A stretch of DNA of 64,000 bases from Geodermatophilus sp. TF02-6 (GCF_003319115.1 NZ_QOHF01000005.1:1-64000), one strand, 5' to 3'; counted from the stretch's first letter, positions 45,225 through 55,838 are shown. Numbers and translations are program-made. The notes: a model not told the origin generated them from the sequence alone.

Positions 45225-45230
45225 ACCGTA
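45225..45230 (-). promoter_or_regulatory. -10 box of the leaderless VOC gene
   Basis: TACGGT on the minus strand ends seven bases before the GTG start codon, leaving no room for a ribosome site. Confidence 0.55.
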
Positions 45231-45307
45231 GCCGGGGCGGCGACCCCGGGGAACCGCTGTTTGGATGAGGGCGCCCCCCCCGGCACCCGCGACCCCGAGG
45301 AGAACCG

Positions 45308-45688
45308 ATGGCCCAGCCGCTGAGCCGCCCCGACGTCGACCCGCCCACCGGCCCGGCCCCCGACGATCTGGTCATCGAGGACCTCGTCGTCGGCGACGGC
45401 CCCGAGGCCGAGGCCGGCGACCTGGTGAGCGCCCACTACGTCGGCGTCACCCACGAGGGCGGCGAGCAGTTCGACGCCTCCTGGGACCGCGGCGACCCGC
45501 TGGAGTTCCGGCTCGGCGTCGGCATGGTCATCCAGGGCTGGGACGAGGGGATCGTCGGCATGCGGGTCGGCGGCCGCCGCCGACTGACCATCCCGGCGCA
45601 CAAGGCCTACGGCGACCGCGGTGCCGGCGGGGTCATCGAGCCCGGCGCCACCCTGGTCTTCGTCGTCGACCTGGTCGGCGTGCGGTAG
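45308..45688 (+). CDS. FKBP-type peptidyl-prolyl cis-trans isomerase
   Basis: A 126-residue protein with a short N-terminal extension and one FKBP domain: VSAHYVGVTHEGGEQFDASW, then FRLGVGMVIQGWDEGIVGM, RRLTIPAHKAYGDRGAGGVI and TLVFVVDLVGV. Active-site aromatic and acidic residues (Tyr, Asp, Trp, Tyr) are conserved. No signal peptide is seen, so it is cytoplasmic and helps protein folding. ATG at 45308 behind GAGGAGAACC. Confidence 0.92.
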   Translation: MAQPLSRPDVDPPTGPAPDDLVIEDLVVGDGPEAEAGDLVSAHYVGVTHEGGEQFDASWDRGDPLEFRLGVGMVIQGWDEGIVGMRVGGRRRLTIPAHKAYGDRGAGGVIEPGATLVFVVDLVGVR

Positions 45689-45744
45689 CCGCCCGGGACG
45701 CTCCCCGCGGTTGGACGCCGTGGCCGCGGGGCACGGGTCGGCGC

Positions 45745-46767
45745 ATGACACAGCCGGGGACCGCCCGCCAGCCGTCCACCCCGCTGTCCGCGCAGGGTGA
45801 GATCGGCAGCCCCGAGCACGGCGGTGGCGAGGAGTCGACCGTCACCGTCGTCGTCGCGGGGCTGGCCAACCTCGGGATCGCGATCGCCAAGCTGGTCGGC
45901 GGCCTGATCAGCCACTCCTCGGCGATGCTGTCGGAGGCCGCGCACTCGGTCGCGGACACGATCACCGAGGTGCTGCTGTTCGTCGCGCTCAAGCGGGGCA
46001 ACCGGCCGGCCGACGACCGGCACCCGTTCGGCTACGGCCGGGAGACCTACTTCTGGGCCTTTCTGGCGTCGCTGGCCACCTTCGCGCTGGGCGCCGGGTT
46101 CTCCGTCTGGCAGGGCGTCACGACCATCATCGAGGGCGAGGAGCAGGGCAACCCGTTCGTCTCCTACGTCGTGCTGGCCGTCTCCTTCGTCCTCGAGGGC
46201 GCCTCCTGGCTCAGGGCGGTCCGCCAGGTGCGCGGCGCGGCCCGCAGGTGGCGGGTCAGCCCGGGGCGCTACCTGTCGGCCACCACCGACACCACGGTCA
46301 AGGCGGTGACCTTCGAGGACAGCGCCGCCCTGGTCGGCCTCGTGCTGGCCGCCCTGGGCCTGTTCCTCGAGCACGTCACCGGCGACCCGCTGTGGGACGG
46401 TGTCGCGGCGATCGCCATCGGCGTGCTGCTGCTCGTGGTGGCCGGCGTCCTCGCCCGGGCCAACGTCTCCCTGCTCATCGGCCAGGCGGCCTCGCCGCGC
46501 ATCGAGGAGGAGCTGCGGCAGGAGATCGCCGCGCTGGAGCACGTCGAGGACGTGCCGTTCCTGCTCACGTCGGTGATCGGGCCGGGGCAGCTGGCCGTGG
46601 CGGCCAAGGTCGACTTCGCCGACGACGTGACCGCCGGCGACATCGAGCGCACCTCCGACGAGGCCGAGCGGCGACTGGTCGCCCGTCACCCCGGCGTCCG
46701 CTACGTCTTCCTCGACCCCACCACCGGCGACGGGCGCGCCCGGGCGGAGGCGCACCGGCCGGGATGA
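45745..46767 (+). CDS. Cation diffusion facilitator (CDF) transporter
   Basis: A 340-residue membrane protein. The first spans carry the metal motif AAHSVADTITE (HxxxD at about residue 74), followed by DDRHPFGYGRETYFWAF. A second metal motif (DTTVKAVTFEDSAALVG) lies near 195, and a cytoplasmic ferredoxin-like domain forms the C-terminus. CDF proteins exchange Zn, Fe, Mn or Co for protons. HxxxD in span II and D/E residues in span V leave the metal open. ATG at 45745; a strong hairpin follows the stop. Confidence 0.88.
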   Translation: MTQPGTARQPSTPLSAQGEIGSPEHGGGEESTVTVVVAGLANLGIAIAKLVGGLISHSSAMLSEAAHSVADTITEVLLFVALKRGNRPADDRHPFGYGRETYFWAFLASLATFALGAGFSVWQGVTTIIEGEEQGNPFVSYVVLAVSFVLEGASWLRAVRQVRGAARRWRVSPGRYLSATTDTTVKAVTFEDSAALVGLVLAALGLFLEHVTGDPLWDGVAAIAIGVLLLVVAGVLARANVSLLIGQAASPRIEEELRQEIAALEHVEDVPFLLTSVIGPGQLAVAAKVDFADDVTAGDIERTSDEAERRLVARHPGVRYVFLDPTTGDGRARAEAHRPG

Positions 46768-46785
46768 CCCGGTCCCACACGTGCG

Positions 46786-46818
46786 GACGGCCGCCTCCCC
46801 GAGAGGGAGGCGGCCGTC
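46786..46818. terminator. Terminator hairpin behind the CDF transporter gene
   Basis: Perfect 14-bp arms GACGGCCGCCTCCC and GGGAGGCGGCCGTC flank the loop CGAGA. It lies between convergent genes and can serve both. Confidence 0.8.
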
Positions 46819-46833
46819 GTGTACGGCCTTCTG

Positions 46834-47076
46834 CTACTGGGTGGCGGGGCCGCCGTGCTCGGTGCCCTGCAGCTTGCCGAGGAACTCGTGGCAGCGCTTG
46901 GCACGTGCGGAGTCCTGCTCCATGACCTCGCGGAAGAAGCTGGCGATGTCGTCGAGCCCGGCGTTCTCGGCGTCACGGACGTACTGGCCGTAGTCGTGCC
47001 CGGCCTTGAGGGAGTGGTACTGCACCGAGATCAGGTCGTAGAAGACGTCCTCGAACCCGGTCTCACCGGTGGCCAT
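46834..47076 (-). CDS. Small helical protein, unknown function
   Basis: An 80-residue acidic protein, predicted all-helical: FEDVFYDLISVQYHSLKAGH, YGQYVRDAENAGLDDIASFF, then REVMEQDSARAKRCHEFLGK. The spaced Glu, His and Tyr residues recall ferritin-like helices but are too few for a firm call. A strong AACGAGGAGGTCAGTC ribosome site decides the ATG at 47076. Transcribed toward the CDF gene terminator. Confidence 0.7.
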   Translation of the reverse strand: MATGETGFEDVFYDLISVQYHSLKAGHDYGQYVRDAENAGLDDIASFFREVMEQDSARAKRCHEFLGKLQGTEHGGPATQ

Positions 47077-47154
47077 GACTGACCTCCTCGTTGATCGGCT
47101 GTGGGGGTCCTCACAGTTGCCCGGCTGCCACGTCCTGAAACCGACCGGCGCGTG

Positions 47155-47592
47155 TCAGTCGACCGGGGCCTCGGAGAAGGCGCCGCCGACCACGCCGGGT
47201 CCGTCCACGCCGCCGCCGGTCAGGTCGCCACCCCCGGCGTCGTCGGCGGCGTCCCGTCCGGTGGTCAGCTCCTCCTCGCCGGTGACCGAGGGGTCGTCCG
47301 CGGTGGAGGCGAGGTCCTCGCCCTGCCCGTAGGCACCGGGGTCGGCCTGCTCGCGCGGGGCGAGCTCGCCGCGGGGGAGCTCGCCGGCGGCTGGCACTGA
47401 CACCTCGACGGGCTCGACGCCGAGGTCGCCGGGACCGACGGGCCGGGGGAGGGGGACCCGTTCTGGGCCGAGGTCGGCCCGCTCTACGGCCGTGCCCCCG
47501 CGGGCTGGCAGCCGCGACCGGGCTCCCGGGGCGTCCCCGCGTCCGGTGCCCCCACCACCGGCACCGGGTCGGTCCAGGGGTGCGGCGTTCAC
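47155..47592 (-). CDS. Acidic, probably disordered protein, unknown function
   Basis: A frame with strong third-position GC bias encodes up to 145 residues from a GTG at 47592; the start is uncertain and a GTG at 47667 is possible. The composition is rich in Gly, Pro, Glu and Asp, with no hydrophobic core. The C-terminal part reads DLASTADDPSVTGEEELTT and GGGDLTGGGVDGPGVVGGAF. It is divergent from the PEP carboxykinase gene. No family recognised. Confidence 0.5.
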   Translation of the reverse strand: MNAAPLDRPGAGGGGTGRGDAPGARSRLPARGGTAVERADLGPERVPLPRPVGPGDLGVEPVEVSVPAAGELPRGELAPREQADPGAYGQGEDLASTADDPSVTGEEELTTGRDAADDAGGGDLTGGGVDGPGVVGGAFSEAPVD

Positions 47593-47653
47593 CGGACCGG
47601 AGGGATCCGCGCTCCACCAGGGTCTTCCGACCCATTGGGTAGACGTCCTATAC

Positions 47654-47697
47654 GTAACATCTCTCACGGTTACAGCGGCGTTCCGCGCTTGTAGGCT
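47654..47697 (+). promoter_or_regulatory. pckG promoter with overlapping inverted repeat
   Basis: TTACAG (47670-47675) and TAGGCT (47692-47697) are 16 bp apart and give a leader of about 115 bases. An inverted repeat GTAAC-N10-GTTAC (47654-47673) overlaps the -35 box and could be the site of a gluconeogenesis regulator. The region is locally AT-richer than its surroundings. Confidence 0.55.
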
Positions 47698-47817
47698 GAC
47701 CGGACTCCGGACTCCCCGCCCGGCGCCGGCGGCACCGGGCGGTCCGGACGTCGGACACGAAGGACGAGCCCCAGCGCCGGTGGGTCATCCCCGGTGTACC
47801 CAGAGGATGGAGACGCC

Positions 47818-49632
<1,815 letters not shown>

Positions 49633-49684
49633 GCGGGGCGGCCGGACCCGGTTCTCGTCCATCGTCGGCGAGATTCAGGATCGG

Positions 49685-49740
49685 CCGCCCTTCAGGGGCC
49701 CTCCGCCTGAGCCTGCGAGGCGGGGGAAGGGTGGTCCTTC
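49685..49740. repeat. GC-rich intergenic hairpin element, copy H
   Basis: CGCCCTTCAGGGGCCCTCCG is followed by the inverted core GAGCCTGCGAGGCGGGGGAAGG and GTGGTCCTTC. It lies about 50 bp behind the pckG stop. The rest of the 260-bp gap holds a TAGCGT box (49836-49841), the probable -10 of the MFS gene. Confidence 0.65.
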
Positions 49741-49891
49741 TCCAACGGCGACCGGTGCGGGGTCCCTGCGCCGTCCTCCTCGCCTCGTCACCGGGAGGCT
49801 GCGGGTGTTGCCGGGCCGGTGGCAGGGACATCGGTTAGCGTGACCCGACGTACCGGAGCCGACACCCACCTGAGACGACGGGTCCACTTCC

Positions 49892-51106
49892 GTGCCCAAC
49901 CCCTACCTGTCCGTGCTGCGCACACCGCACGCCCTGCCCATGGTGCTGGCCGCGTTCATCGGGCGGCTGCCCCTGTCGATGGTCGGGCTGGGCTCGGTCC
50001 TGCTGATCGCCTCGGAGACCGGCTCGTACGGCCTCGGCGGCGCGGTCGCGGCGACCGGGGCGGTCACCACCGCCGTCGCCGGCCCGCTCATCGGCCGCTG
50101 GGCCGACACCCACGGCCAGCGCCGCACGCTCCTACCGGTGCTGGCCGTCTTCGTCGCGGCCGGCTGCCTGTTCCTGCCCGCGGTCAAGGAGGACTGGCCG
50201 CGCTGGATCCTCTTCGCCTCCGCCGGCCTGGCCGGCGCGTGCATCCCGCCGGTGTCCTCGATGATCCGGGTCCGCTGGACCCACCTGCTGCGCGGCACGC
50301 ACCGGCTGCCGACCGCGCTGGCCATGGAGTCGGTGGTCGACGAGTTCGTCTTCATCGTCGGACCGGTGCTGGTCACCTTCCTGTCCACCACCGGGCACGC
50401 CACCAGCGGCGTGGTCACCGCCTTCACCCTCGCCGTGGTGGGCAGCCTGCTGTTCGCCGCGCAGTCGCGCACCGAGCCGCCGCCGCACGGGCACGCGGCC
50501 CGCAGCGGGCCCTCGGCCATCCGCAGCCCGGGGCTGCGGGTGCTGTTCGTGGTCGGCGCCGCGGTCGGCGCCGTGCTGGGCACGCTGGAGATCGCGCTGG
50601 TCGCGTTCGCCGACGAGGTGGACGCCAAGGGGCTGTCCGGCGTCCTCATCGCCGCGCTCGCCGTGGGCTCGATGGCCAGCGGGATCGGCTGGGGGACGGT
50701 GCACTGGCGCCAGCCGCTGCGGCACCGGCTGGCCGTCGTCCTGGTGCTGCTGACCGTGCTGAGCACGCCCTTGCTGTTCGTCCACGAGATCTGGGTGATG
50801 ATCCCGTTCGTGGTGGTGGCCGGTGTCGCCGTCTCCCCGTCGCTGATCAGCTCCTTCACCCTGGCCGAGGTGCTCGTCCCGCGGTCGGCGGTCACCGAGG
50901 CGTTCACCTGGATCGGCACCGCACTGGGCCTCGGCGTGGCCATCGGCGCCTCGGTCGCCGGCCGGGTGGTCGACGCGGTCGGGGCCAACTCCGCCTTCCT
51001 CGTGGCCACCCTCGCCGCCGCGGCGGCCGCGGTCGTCGTCGCGGCCGGCCAGCGGGTGCTGCACGTGCCCGCCGAGCACGCCGCCGTCCCGGCGATGGCC
51101 CGGTGA
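49892..51106 (+). CDS. MFS transporter
   Basis: A 404-residue protein with 12 predicted spans. The A-motif-like loop is GPLIGRWADTHGQRRTLLPV (about residue 70). A central cytoplasmic loop (RTEPPPHGHAARSGPSAIRS) separates the halves. The sequence style fits the actinobacterial drug/metabolite efflux MFS group; substrate unknown. GTG at 49892. The two following genes lie 18 bp and zero bp behind, so the three are probably one transcript. Confidence 0.88.
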   Translation: MPNPYLSVLRTPHALPMVLAAFIGRLPLSMVGLGSVLLIASETGSYGLGGAVAATGAVTTAVAGPLIGRWADTHGQRRTLLPVLAVFVAAGCLFLPAVKEDWPRWILFASAGLAGACIPPVSSMIRVRWTHLLRGTHRLPTALAMESVVDEFVFIVGPVLVTFLSTTGHATSGVVTAFTLAVVGSLLFAAQSRTEPPPHGHAARSGPSAIRSPGLRVLFVVGAAVGAVLGTLEIALVAFADEVDAKGLSGVLIAALAVGSMASGIGWGTVHWRQPLRHRLAVVLVLLTVLSTPLLFVHEIWVMIPFVVVAGVAVSPSLISSFTLAEVLVPRSAVTEAFTWIGTALGLGVAIGASVAGRVVDAVGANSAFLVATLAAAAAAVVVAAGQRVLHVPAEHAAVPAMAR

Positions 51107-51124
51107 CGGCCCGGTGACGGCCCG

Positions 51125-51541
51125 GTGAGCACTCCCGAGGGCGGGCGGCCGCCCGCTCCCCGCAGCATCGACGAGGTGCTCGCCGAGGTGCGCGGCCGGC
51201 TCGACCGGCTGGAGCCGGCGGAGGCCGCGGTGCGGGTGGCCGCCGGCGCCGTCCTCGTCGACACCCGCCCGGCCGCCCAGCGCGAGGCCGACGGGGAGGT
51301 GCCCGGGGCCCTCGTCGTCGAGCGCAACGTCCTCGAGTGGCGGTTCGACCCGGCCAGCGACGCGCGGCTGCCCCAGGCGACCGGCTACGACGTCGAGGTG
51401 ATCGTCCTCTGCAACGAGGGCTACGCCTCCAGCCTGGCCGCCGACTCGCTGCGGGCCCTCGGCCTGCACCGCGCCACCGACGTCGTCGGCGGCTACCGGG
51501 CCTGGGCCGCGGCCGGGCTGCCGACGACCCGCGACGGGTGA
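51125..51541 (+). CDS. Rhodanese-like domain protein
   Basis: A 138-residue single-domain rhodanese. The active-site loop is LCNEGYASS with the Cys at about residue 96, and the domain begins VLVDTRPAAQREADGEVPGA. Such proteins carry persulfide sulfur. GTG at 51125. The stop overlaps the GTG of the release-factor gene (GTGA), so the two products are probably made in fixed ratio. Confidence 0.85.
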   Translation: MSTPEGGRPPAPRSIDEVLAEVRGRLDRLEPAEAAVRVAAGAVLVDTRPAAQREADGEVPGALVVERNVLEWRFDPASDARLPQATGYDVEVIVLCNEGYASSLAADSLRALGLHRATDVVGGYRAWAAAGLPTTRDG

Positions 51542-52200
51542 CCCGAGCCCGACCCGCCGCCGGCGGCGGCAGGCGGCTCGGGGTGGCGCCGGAACGGCTG
51601 GGCCGCTGGCTGGACGGCGTCGCCGCGCGTCACGGCGCCTTCACCCGGGTCGAGCTCGCCGACGGCGCCCTGCGGATCACCTGCCCGGACACCACCGAGG
51701 TCACCCTCCGGGCACCGTTCGACTGGCGGCCCGGCCCGCCGCTGCTGGCCTCGTTCACCGCCGCGGCGCGCCGCCCGCACCGCGCCGCCGTCCTGCTGGT
51801 GCGCCGCGGCCGCTGGGCCGTCGGGGTCTTCGCCGGTGTCGACCTCGTCGTCTCCAAGGTCGACACCCGGCTCGTGCAGGGCCGGACCGCCGCCGGCGGC
51901 TGGAGCCAGCAGCGCTTCGCCCGCCGCCGCGCCGCGCAGACCGACGCCGTCGTGGCCGCGGCCGCGCAGACCGCCGTCCGGGTGCTGCTGCCGCACGGCG
52001 GCGGCGTCGAGGCGCTGTTTCCCGGCGGGGACCGCGGGCTGGTGGACGCGGTCCTGGCCGACCCCCGGCTGCGGGCGCTGGCCGCGCTGCGCCGGGAGCC
52101 GGCCCTGGAGGTCGGGGAGCCGACGAAGGCGGCCCTGCAGGCCACCCCGCAGCAGTTCCGCGCCGTGCGGGTCCACGTCGTGGAGCCCGCCGACCGATGA
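51538..52200 (+). CDS. acVLRF1-family release factor / peptidyl-tRNA hydrolase
   Basis: A 220-residue protein of the actinobacterial Vms1-like release factor group. The signature GGWSQQRFARRRAAQ (about residues 118-132) contains the catalytic-loop Gln. Upstream strands (RAAVLLVRRGRWAVGVFAG and DLVVSKVDTR) match the eRF1-like fold. The family is predicted to release nascent chains from stalled or split ribosomes by cutting the tRNA CCA end or ester. GTG start at 51538 overlaps the rhodanese stop. Function in actinobacteria is largely untested. Confidence 0.8.
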   Translation: MTRARPAAGGGRRLGVAPERLGRWLDGVAARHGAFTRVELADGALRITCPDTTEVTLRAPFDWRPGPPLLASFTAAARRPHRAAVLLVRRGRWAVGVFAGVDLVVSKVDTRLVQGRTAAGGWSQQRFARRRAAQTDAVVAAAAQTAVRVLLPHGGGVEALFPGGDRGLVDAVLADPRLRALAALRREPALEVGEPTKAALQATPQQFRAVRVHVVEPADR

Positions 52201-52445
52201 CGACCGCGGCCGCGTGCCCTGCCCGATGGCGCTGAGCGGCCTGTCCCGTCCCTCCTCGGCGAGGCCTCCGGCCCCGTCGATCGGGACGACGGTCAGCCAC
52301 TGGTCGTGAGGCGGTCTGCGTCCTCCGGCGACCCGTGGTGGCCGGGTGATCACGCTCGTGCACCGGTCGGCGGGGGGTCCGGTGCAGGGTGTTGTGGACG
52401 GTGACGTCGTCTGTTCCAGTGGGGGGCCTCCACGGAAGGGGGCCC
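52201..52445. other. Intergenic region upstream of the class A PBP gene
   Basis: No gene is seen. It contains a 7-bp inverted repeat GCACCGG / CCGGTGC (about 52359-52386) and a somewhat AT-richer stretch near 52390-52420 that may hold the PBP promoter. Confidence 0.35.
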
Positions 52446-54971
52446 ATGGACCTGCGCAACGACGCACGGGTCGCGACGCTGCTCAAGCTCGCTGCCACGG
52501 TCGTGGCAGCCGGAGCGCTCCTCGCCGCGCTCCTGCTCCCCTGGGTCGGCGGCCCCGCGGTGGCCGCGCAGCGGTCGACCGGCCTGCTCGGTGACCTGCC
52601 CACCGAGCTGACCGCCGACCCGCCCCCGGCCAACACCGTGCTGCTGACCGCGGGCGGCGAGCCGATCACGTACTTCTACGACGAGAACCGCCAGCCGGTC
52701 CGCTCCGACCAGATCGCCGAGGTCGTGAAGCAGGCGATGGTCGCGATCGAGGACGCCCGCTTCTACCGGCACCACGGCCTGGACCTGCAGGGCACCCTGC
52801 GGGCGCTGGTCACCAACATCGCCGCCGGCGGCGTGGAGGAGGGCGGGTCGACGCTCACCCAGCAGCTGGTCAAGCAGACCCTGCTGCAGACCGCCGACAG
52901 CCCCGAGGAGCGCCGTGCGGCCACCGAGCAGACGCTGGGCCGCAAGCTGCGGGAGGCCCGGCTGGCCCTGGCCCTGGAGGACGCCTACTCCAAGGACGAC
53001 ATCCTCACCCGCTACCTCGACACCGTGTACTTCGGGCAGAACGCCTACGGCGTCCAGCCGGCCGCCCGGGCCTACTTCGGCGTCGACGCCGCTGCCCTCA
53101 CCCTGCCGCAGGCCGCGCTGCTGGCCGGACTGGCGCAGAGCCCGGCCGCCGACGACCCGTTCACCGACCCCGAGGCGGCCACCGCCCGGCGCAACGAGGT
53201 CCTGTCCCGGATGGCCGAGCAGGGCTACATCGACCGGACGCAGGCCGCCTCGGCGCAGGCCGAGCCGCTGGGCCTCGCGCCCGCCCCGGCGCCGCCGCGC
53301 GGGTGCGCCGAGGCCGGCGTCGGCGCCTTCGTCTGCGACTTCGTCCAGCGCTACCTGGTCCAGGAGCTGGGGATGACCCAGGAACAGCTGGACTCCGGCG
53401 GCTACGTCGTCCGCACCACGCTCGACGCCGACCTGCAGCGCTCCGGGGACGCCGCCGTCCTCGAGACGCTGCCGACGGGCGACCCCCTGGCCGCGGTGTT
53501 CACCGCGGTCGAGCCGGGCACCGGCCACCTGCTGGCGATGAGCGTCAACCGGGTCTTCGGCTACGACAAGGACGACCCCGCGCAGGAGTCGTTCAACCTC
53601 AACGTGGCGCCCAGCAAGGGCTCCGGGTCGACCTACAAGGTGTTCACCGCGGCCGCCGCGCTGGCCCGCGGCTACTCCAGCTACTACACGCTCACCGCGT
53701 CCGACCCCTACGTCTCCCGGGTCTACCGCGACGGCACCGGGAGCTACGACGTCGAGAACGTCGGTTCCTACCAGTCGACGCTGGACCTCACGACGGCCCT
53801 CTACCAGTCGTCGAACACCTACTTCCTCGCCCTCGAGGACGCGCTCGGCAGCGTCGAGGAGCCGGTGCGGATGGCCGAACGGATGGGGTTGTTCCAGTTC
53901 AGCGACCCCGCTCTGCCGCAGCAGATCGTCGACGAGAACCGCGGCTCGTTCACCTTCGGCGCCGAGGCGACCAGCCCGCTGGCCCTGGCCAGCGCCTACT
54001 CCACGCTGGCGGCCGGCGGCACCCGGTGCGACGTCGTCCCGGTGACCGCCGTCCTCGACCGGCACGGGGACCCGGCGGTCGGCCCCGACGGCGCACCGCT
54101 CGCCCTCGGCGACCGCTGCACGTCCGAGGCCATCCCCCCGGGGGTCGCCAACACGCTCAACCAGATGCTGCGCAAGGACGTCGAGCCCGGCAACCCCGGC
54201 CAGACCGGCGCCCGGGCCTTCGTCCCCGGCCACCAGATCGCCGGCAAGACCGGGACGGCGCAGGACAACGACTCGATCGCGTTCGTCGGCTACACGCCGG
54301 AGACCACCGCCAGCGTGATGGTGCTCAACCCCAAGGAGAAGCAGGACGTCGGCGGCTTCGGCGGCGGGAAGGCCGCCACGGTCTGGCACGACGCGATGGC
54401 GCCGATCCTGCAGGCGCGGGGCAGCGGCGAGTTCCTCCCGGCCGACGAGGTGGTGCAGAACGGCAACACCCGCGTCGTCCCGGGCTGCTCGTCGGTGCGG
54501 GCCTGCCAGGCGGCGCTCTCCGACGCCGGCTTCCAGTCCTCGGTCGTGCGGGTGGACAGCGTCCGCGCGGCCGGCACGCTGCTGGGCACCAGCCCGCCGA
54601 GCGGTGGCCGGGCGGTGCCGGGGCAGGTCGTGTCGATCCTGGTCAGCAACGGAGCCGACTACGTCGAGCCGACCCCCCGACCGGCACCGGAGCCCCGCCC
54701 CGCGCCGTCCACGGTGGCTCCGGAGCCGCCGGCCGCGCCGCGCACGGAGGAGGCGCCGGCGCCCGAACCCGCGCCCGAACCCGCGCCCGCTCCGGCGCCC
54801 GCCCCTGAGCCCGAGCCCGCCCCTGAGCCCGCTCCGGCGCCCGCGCCCGAACCCGCGCCGGAGCCGGCGCCTGCGCCGGCTCCCGCCGGGCCGCCGGCCG
54901 GGGCACCCAGAGCTCCCGGAGGGTTCGGGGGGGCCGGAGCCCCTGGGGCGCCCGGGGCGCCGGGCCGCTGA
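52446..54971 (+). CDS. Bifunctional penicillin-binding protein (class A) with PASTA-like domain
   Basis: An 841-residue membrane-anchored peptidoglycan synthase. One N-terminal span (ATVVAAGALLAALLLPWVGG) is followed by the GT51 transglycosylase with the catalytic Glu in AIEDARFYRHHG (about 101) and GGSTLTQQLVKQ. The transpeptidase has SxxK in SGSTYKVF (Ser about 395), SxN in YQSSNTYF (about 454) and KTG in AGKTGTAQ (about 600). A PASTA-like module (about 675-740) precedes a tail of about 95 residues rich in Pro, Ala and Glu. This PonA-type enzyme polymerises and cross-links the wall. The tail coding region overlaps the YihY gene on the other strand. Confidence 0.92.
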   Translation: MDLRNDARVATLLKLAATVVAAGALLAALLLPWVGGPAVAAQRSTGLLGDLPTELTADPPPANTVLLTAGGEPITYFYDENRQPVRSDQIAEVVKQAMVAIEDARFYRHHGLDLQGTLRALVTNIAAGGVEEGGSTLTQQLVKQTLLQTADSPEERRAATEQTLGRKLREARLALALEDAYSKDDILTRYLDTVYFGQNAYGVQPAARAYFGVDAAALTLPQAALLAGLAQSPAADDPFTDPEAATARRNEVLSRMAEQGYIDRTQAASAQAEPLGLAPAPAPPRGCAEAGVGAFVCDFVQRYLVQELGMTQEQLDSGGYVVRTTLDADLQRSGDAAVLETLPTGDPLAAVFTAVEPGTGHLLAMSVNRVFGYDKDDPAQESFNLNVAPSKGSGSTYKVFTAAAALARGYSSYYTLTASDPYVSRVYRDGTGSYDVENVGSYQSTLDLTTALYQSSNTYFLALEDALGSVEEPVRMAERMGLFQFSDPALPQQIVDENRGSFTFGAEATSPLALASAYSTLAAGGTRCDVVPVTAVLDRHGDPAVGPDGAPLALGDRCTSEAIPPGVANTLNQMLRKDVEPGNPGQTGARAFVPGHQIAGKTGTAQDNDSIAFVGYTPETTASVMVLNPKEKQDVGGFGGGKAATVWHDAMAPILQARGSGEFLPADEVVQNGNTRVVPGCSSVRACQAALSDAGFQSSVVRVDSVRAAGTLLGTSPPSGGRAVPGQVVSILVSNGADYVEPTPRPAPEPRPAPSTVAPEPPAAPRTEEAPAPEPAPEPAPAPAPAPEPEPAPEPAPAPAPEPAPEPAPAPAPAGPPAGAPRAPGGFGGAGAPGAPGAPGR

Positions 54972-55777
54972 CCCGAGCGGATCCGCTCGTCGAGGGACTG
55001 GGTGAGCAGCCAGCAGACGAGCACCACCAGGTGCAGCAGGAACAGCCAGAAGCTGATGGCCACCACCGCGCCGACCGCGCTCAGGCCACCGAAGGGCGCC
55101 CCGAGCGGCAGGGGCAGGGACAGGAACAGCACGAAGCCCTGCAGGAAGCCGGACAGGCAAGCGGCGGTGAACAGCACGCCCGACACCAGGGCCGGCCAGC
55201 GCAGCCGCCCGGCCGCGACCACGCCGAAGCCCCACAGCAGCGGCACGGTCAGCGCGAACAGCACCGAGTAGTAGCCCACGGCCAGGCTGCCCAGCCAGTT
55301 GCCCCGCTCGGACAGCTCCGCCATGGCCGACGCCGCCTGCAGCAGCAGGTAGACCAGCAGCGGCGTAGCCGCCACCAGCGGCAGCGCCAGCAGCCGCCCC
55401 CGCCAGCTGGTCAGCGTCTCCCGGTGCCCGGTGAACCGCAGCAGCGCCCGCCGCAACCCCTCGCCGTAGAGGGACATCGGCAGCAGGGCCAGCAGGAAGC
55501 GCACCGGGGTCAGGCCGATCCCCGCGTCGACCAGTGCGCGCAGCGCCTCGGGCGCCCCGAGCTCTGCCGGCAGCAGGTCGGCGAGCCGGTCGCTGAGCTC
55601 GCGGACCGTGTCCGGCGACGTGACGAGCGTGGTCAGCGAGATCGCCGTCAGGAGCAGCGGCACCACGGCGACGCCGGCGTAGAAGGTCAGCCCGGCCGCG
55701 ATCAGCGCCAGGTCCCGGCCGCGCAGCCGCCGTGCCACCCCGCGCAGCAGCGTTCCGGTCTCCCGCCGTAGGTCCAC
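54659..55777 (-). CDS. YihY/virulence factor BrkB-family membrane protein
   Basis: A 372-residue protein. Six predicted spans of the YihY/BrkB fold occupy residues 20-270 (ALIAAGLTFYAGVAVVPLLL, FLLALLPMSLYGEGLRRALL, VGAVVAISFWLFLLHLVVLV). After RIRSGQRPGAPGAPG comes an unusual tail of about 100 residues, nearly all Gly, Ala and Ser, caused by reading the antisense strand of the PBP tail. No stop occurs before 54659, so the two convergent genes overlap by 313 bp. Normal members end near the last span. GTG at 55777. Confidence 0.75.
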   Translation of the reverse strand: MDLRRETGTLLRGVARRLRGRDLALIAAGLTFYAGVAVVPLLLTAISLTTLVTSPDTVRELSDRLADLLPAELGAPEALRALVDAGIGLTPVRFLLALLPMSLYGEGLRRALLRFTGHRETLTSWRGRLLALPLVAATPLLVYLLLQAASAMAELSERGNWLGSLAVGYYSVLFALTVPLLWGFGVVAAGRLRWPALVSGVLFTAACLSGFLQGFVLFLSLPLPLGAPFGGLSAVGAVVAISFWLFLLHLVVLVCWLLTQSLDERIRSGQRPGAPGAPGAPAPPNPPGALGAPAGGPAGAGAGAGSGAGSGAGAGAGSGAGSGSGAGAGAGAGSGAGSGAGASSVRGAAGGSGATVDGAGRGSGAGRGVGST

Positions 55778-55838
55778 CCCGTCAATGGCACCAGGTCCGG
55801 CCGGATCCCGCCGCTCCAGCGGCGTCCGCCCCGGTCGG

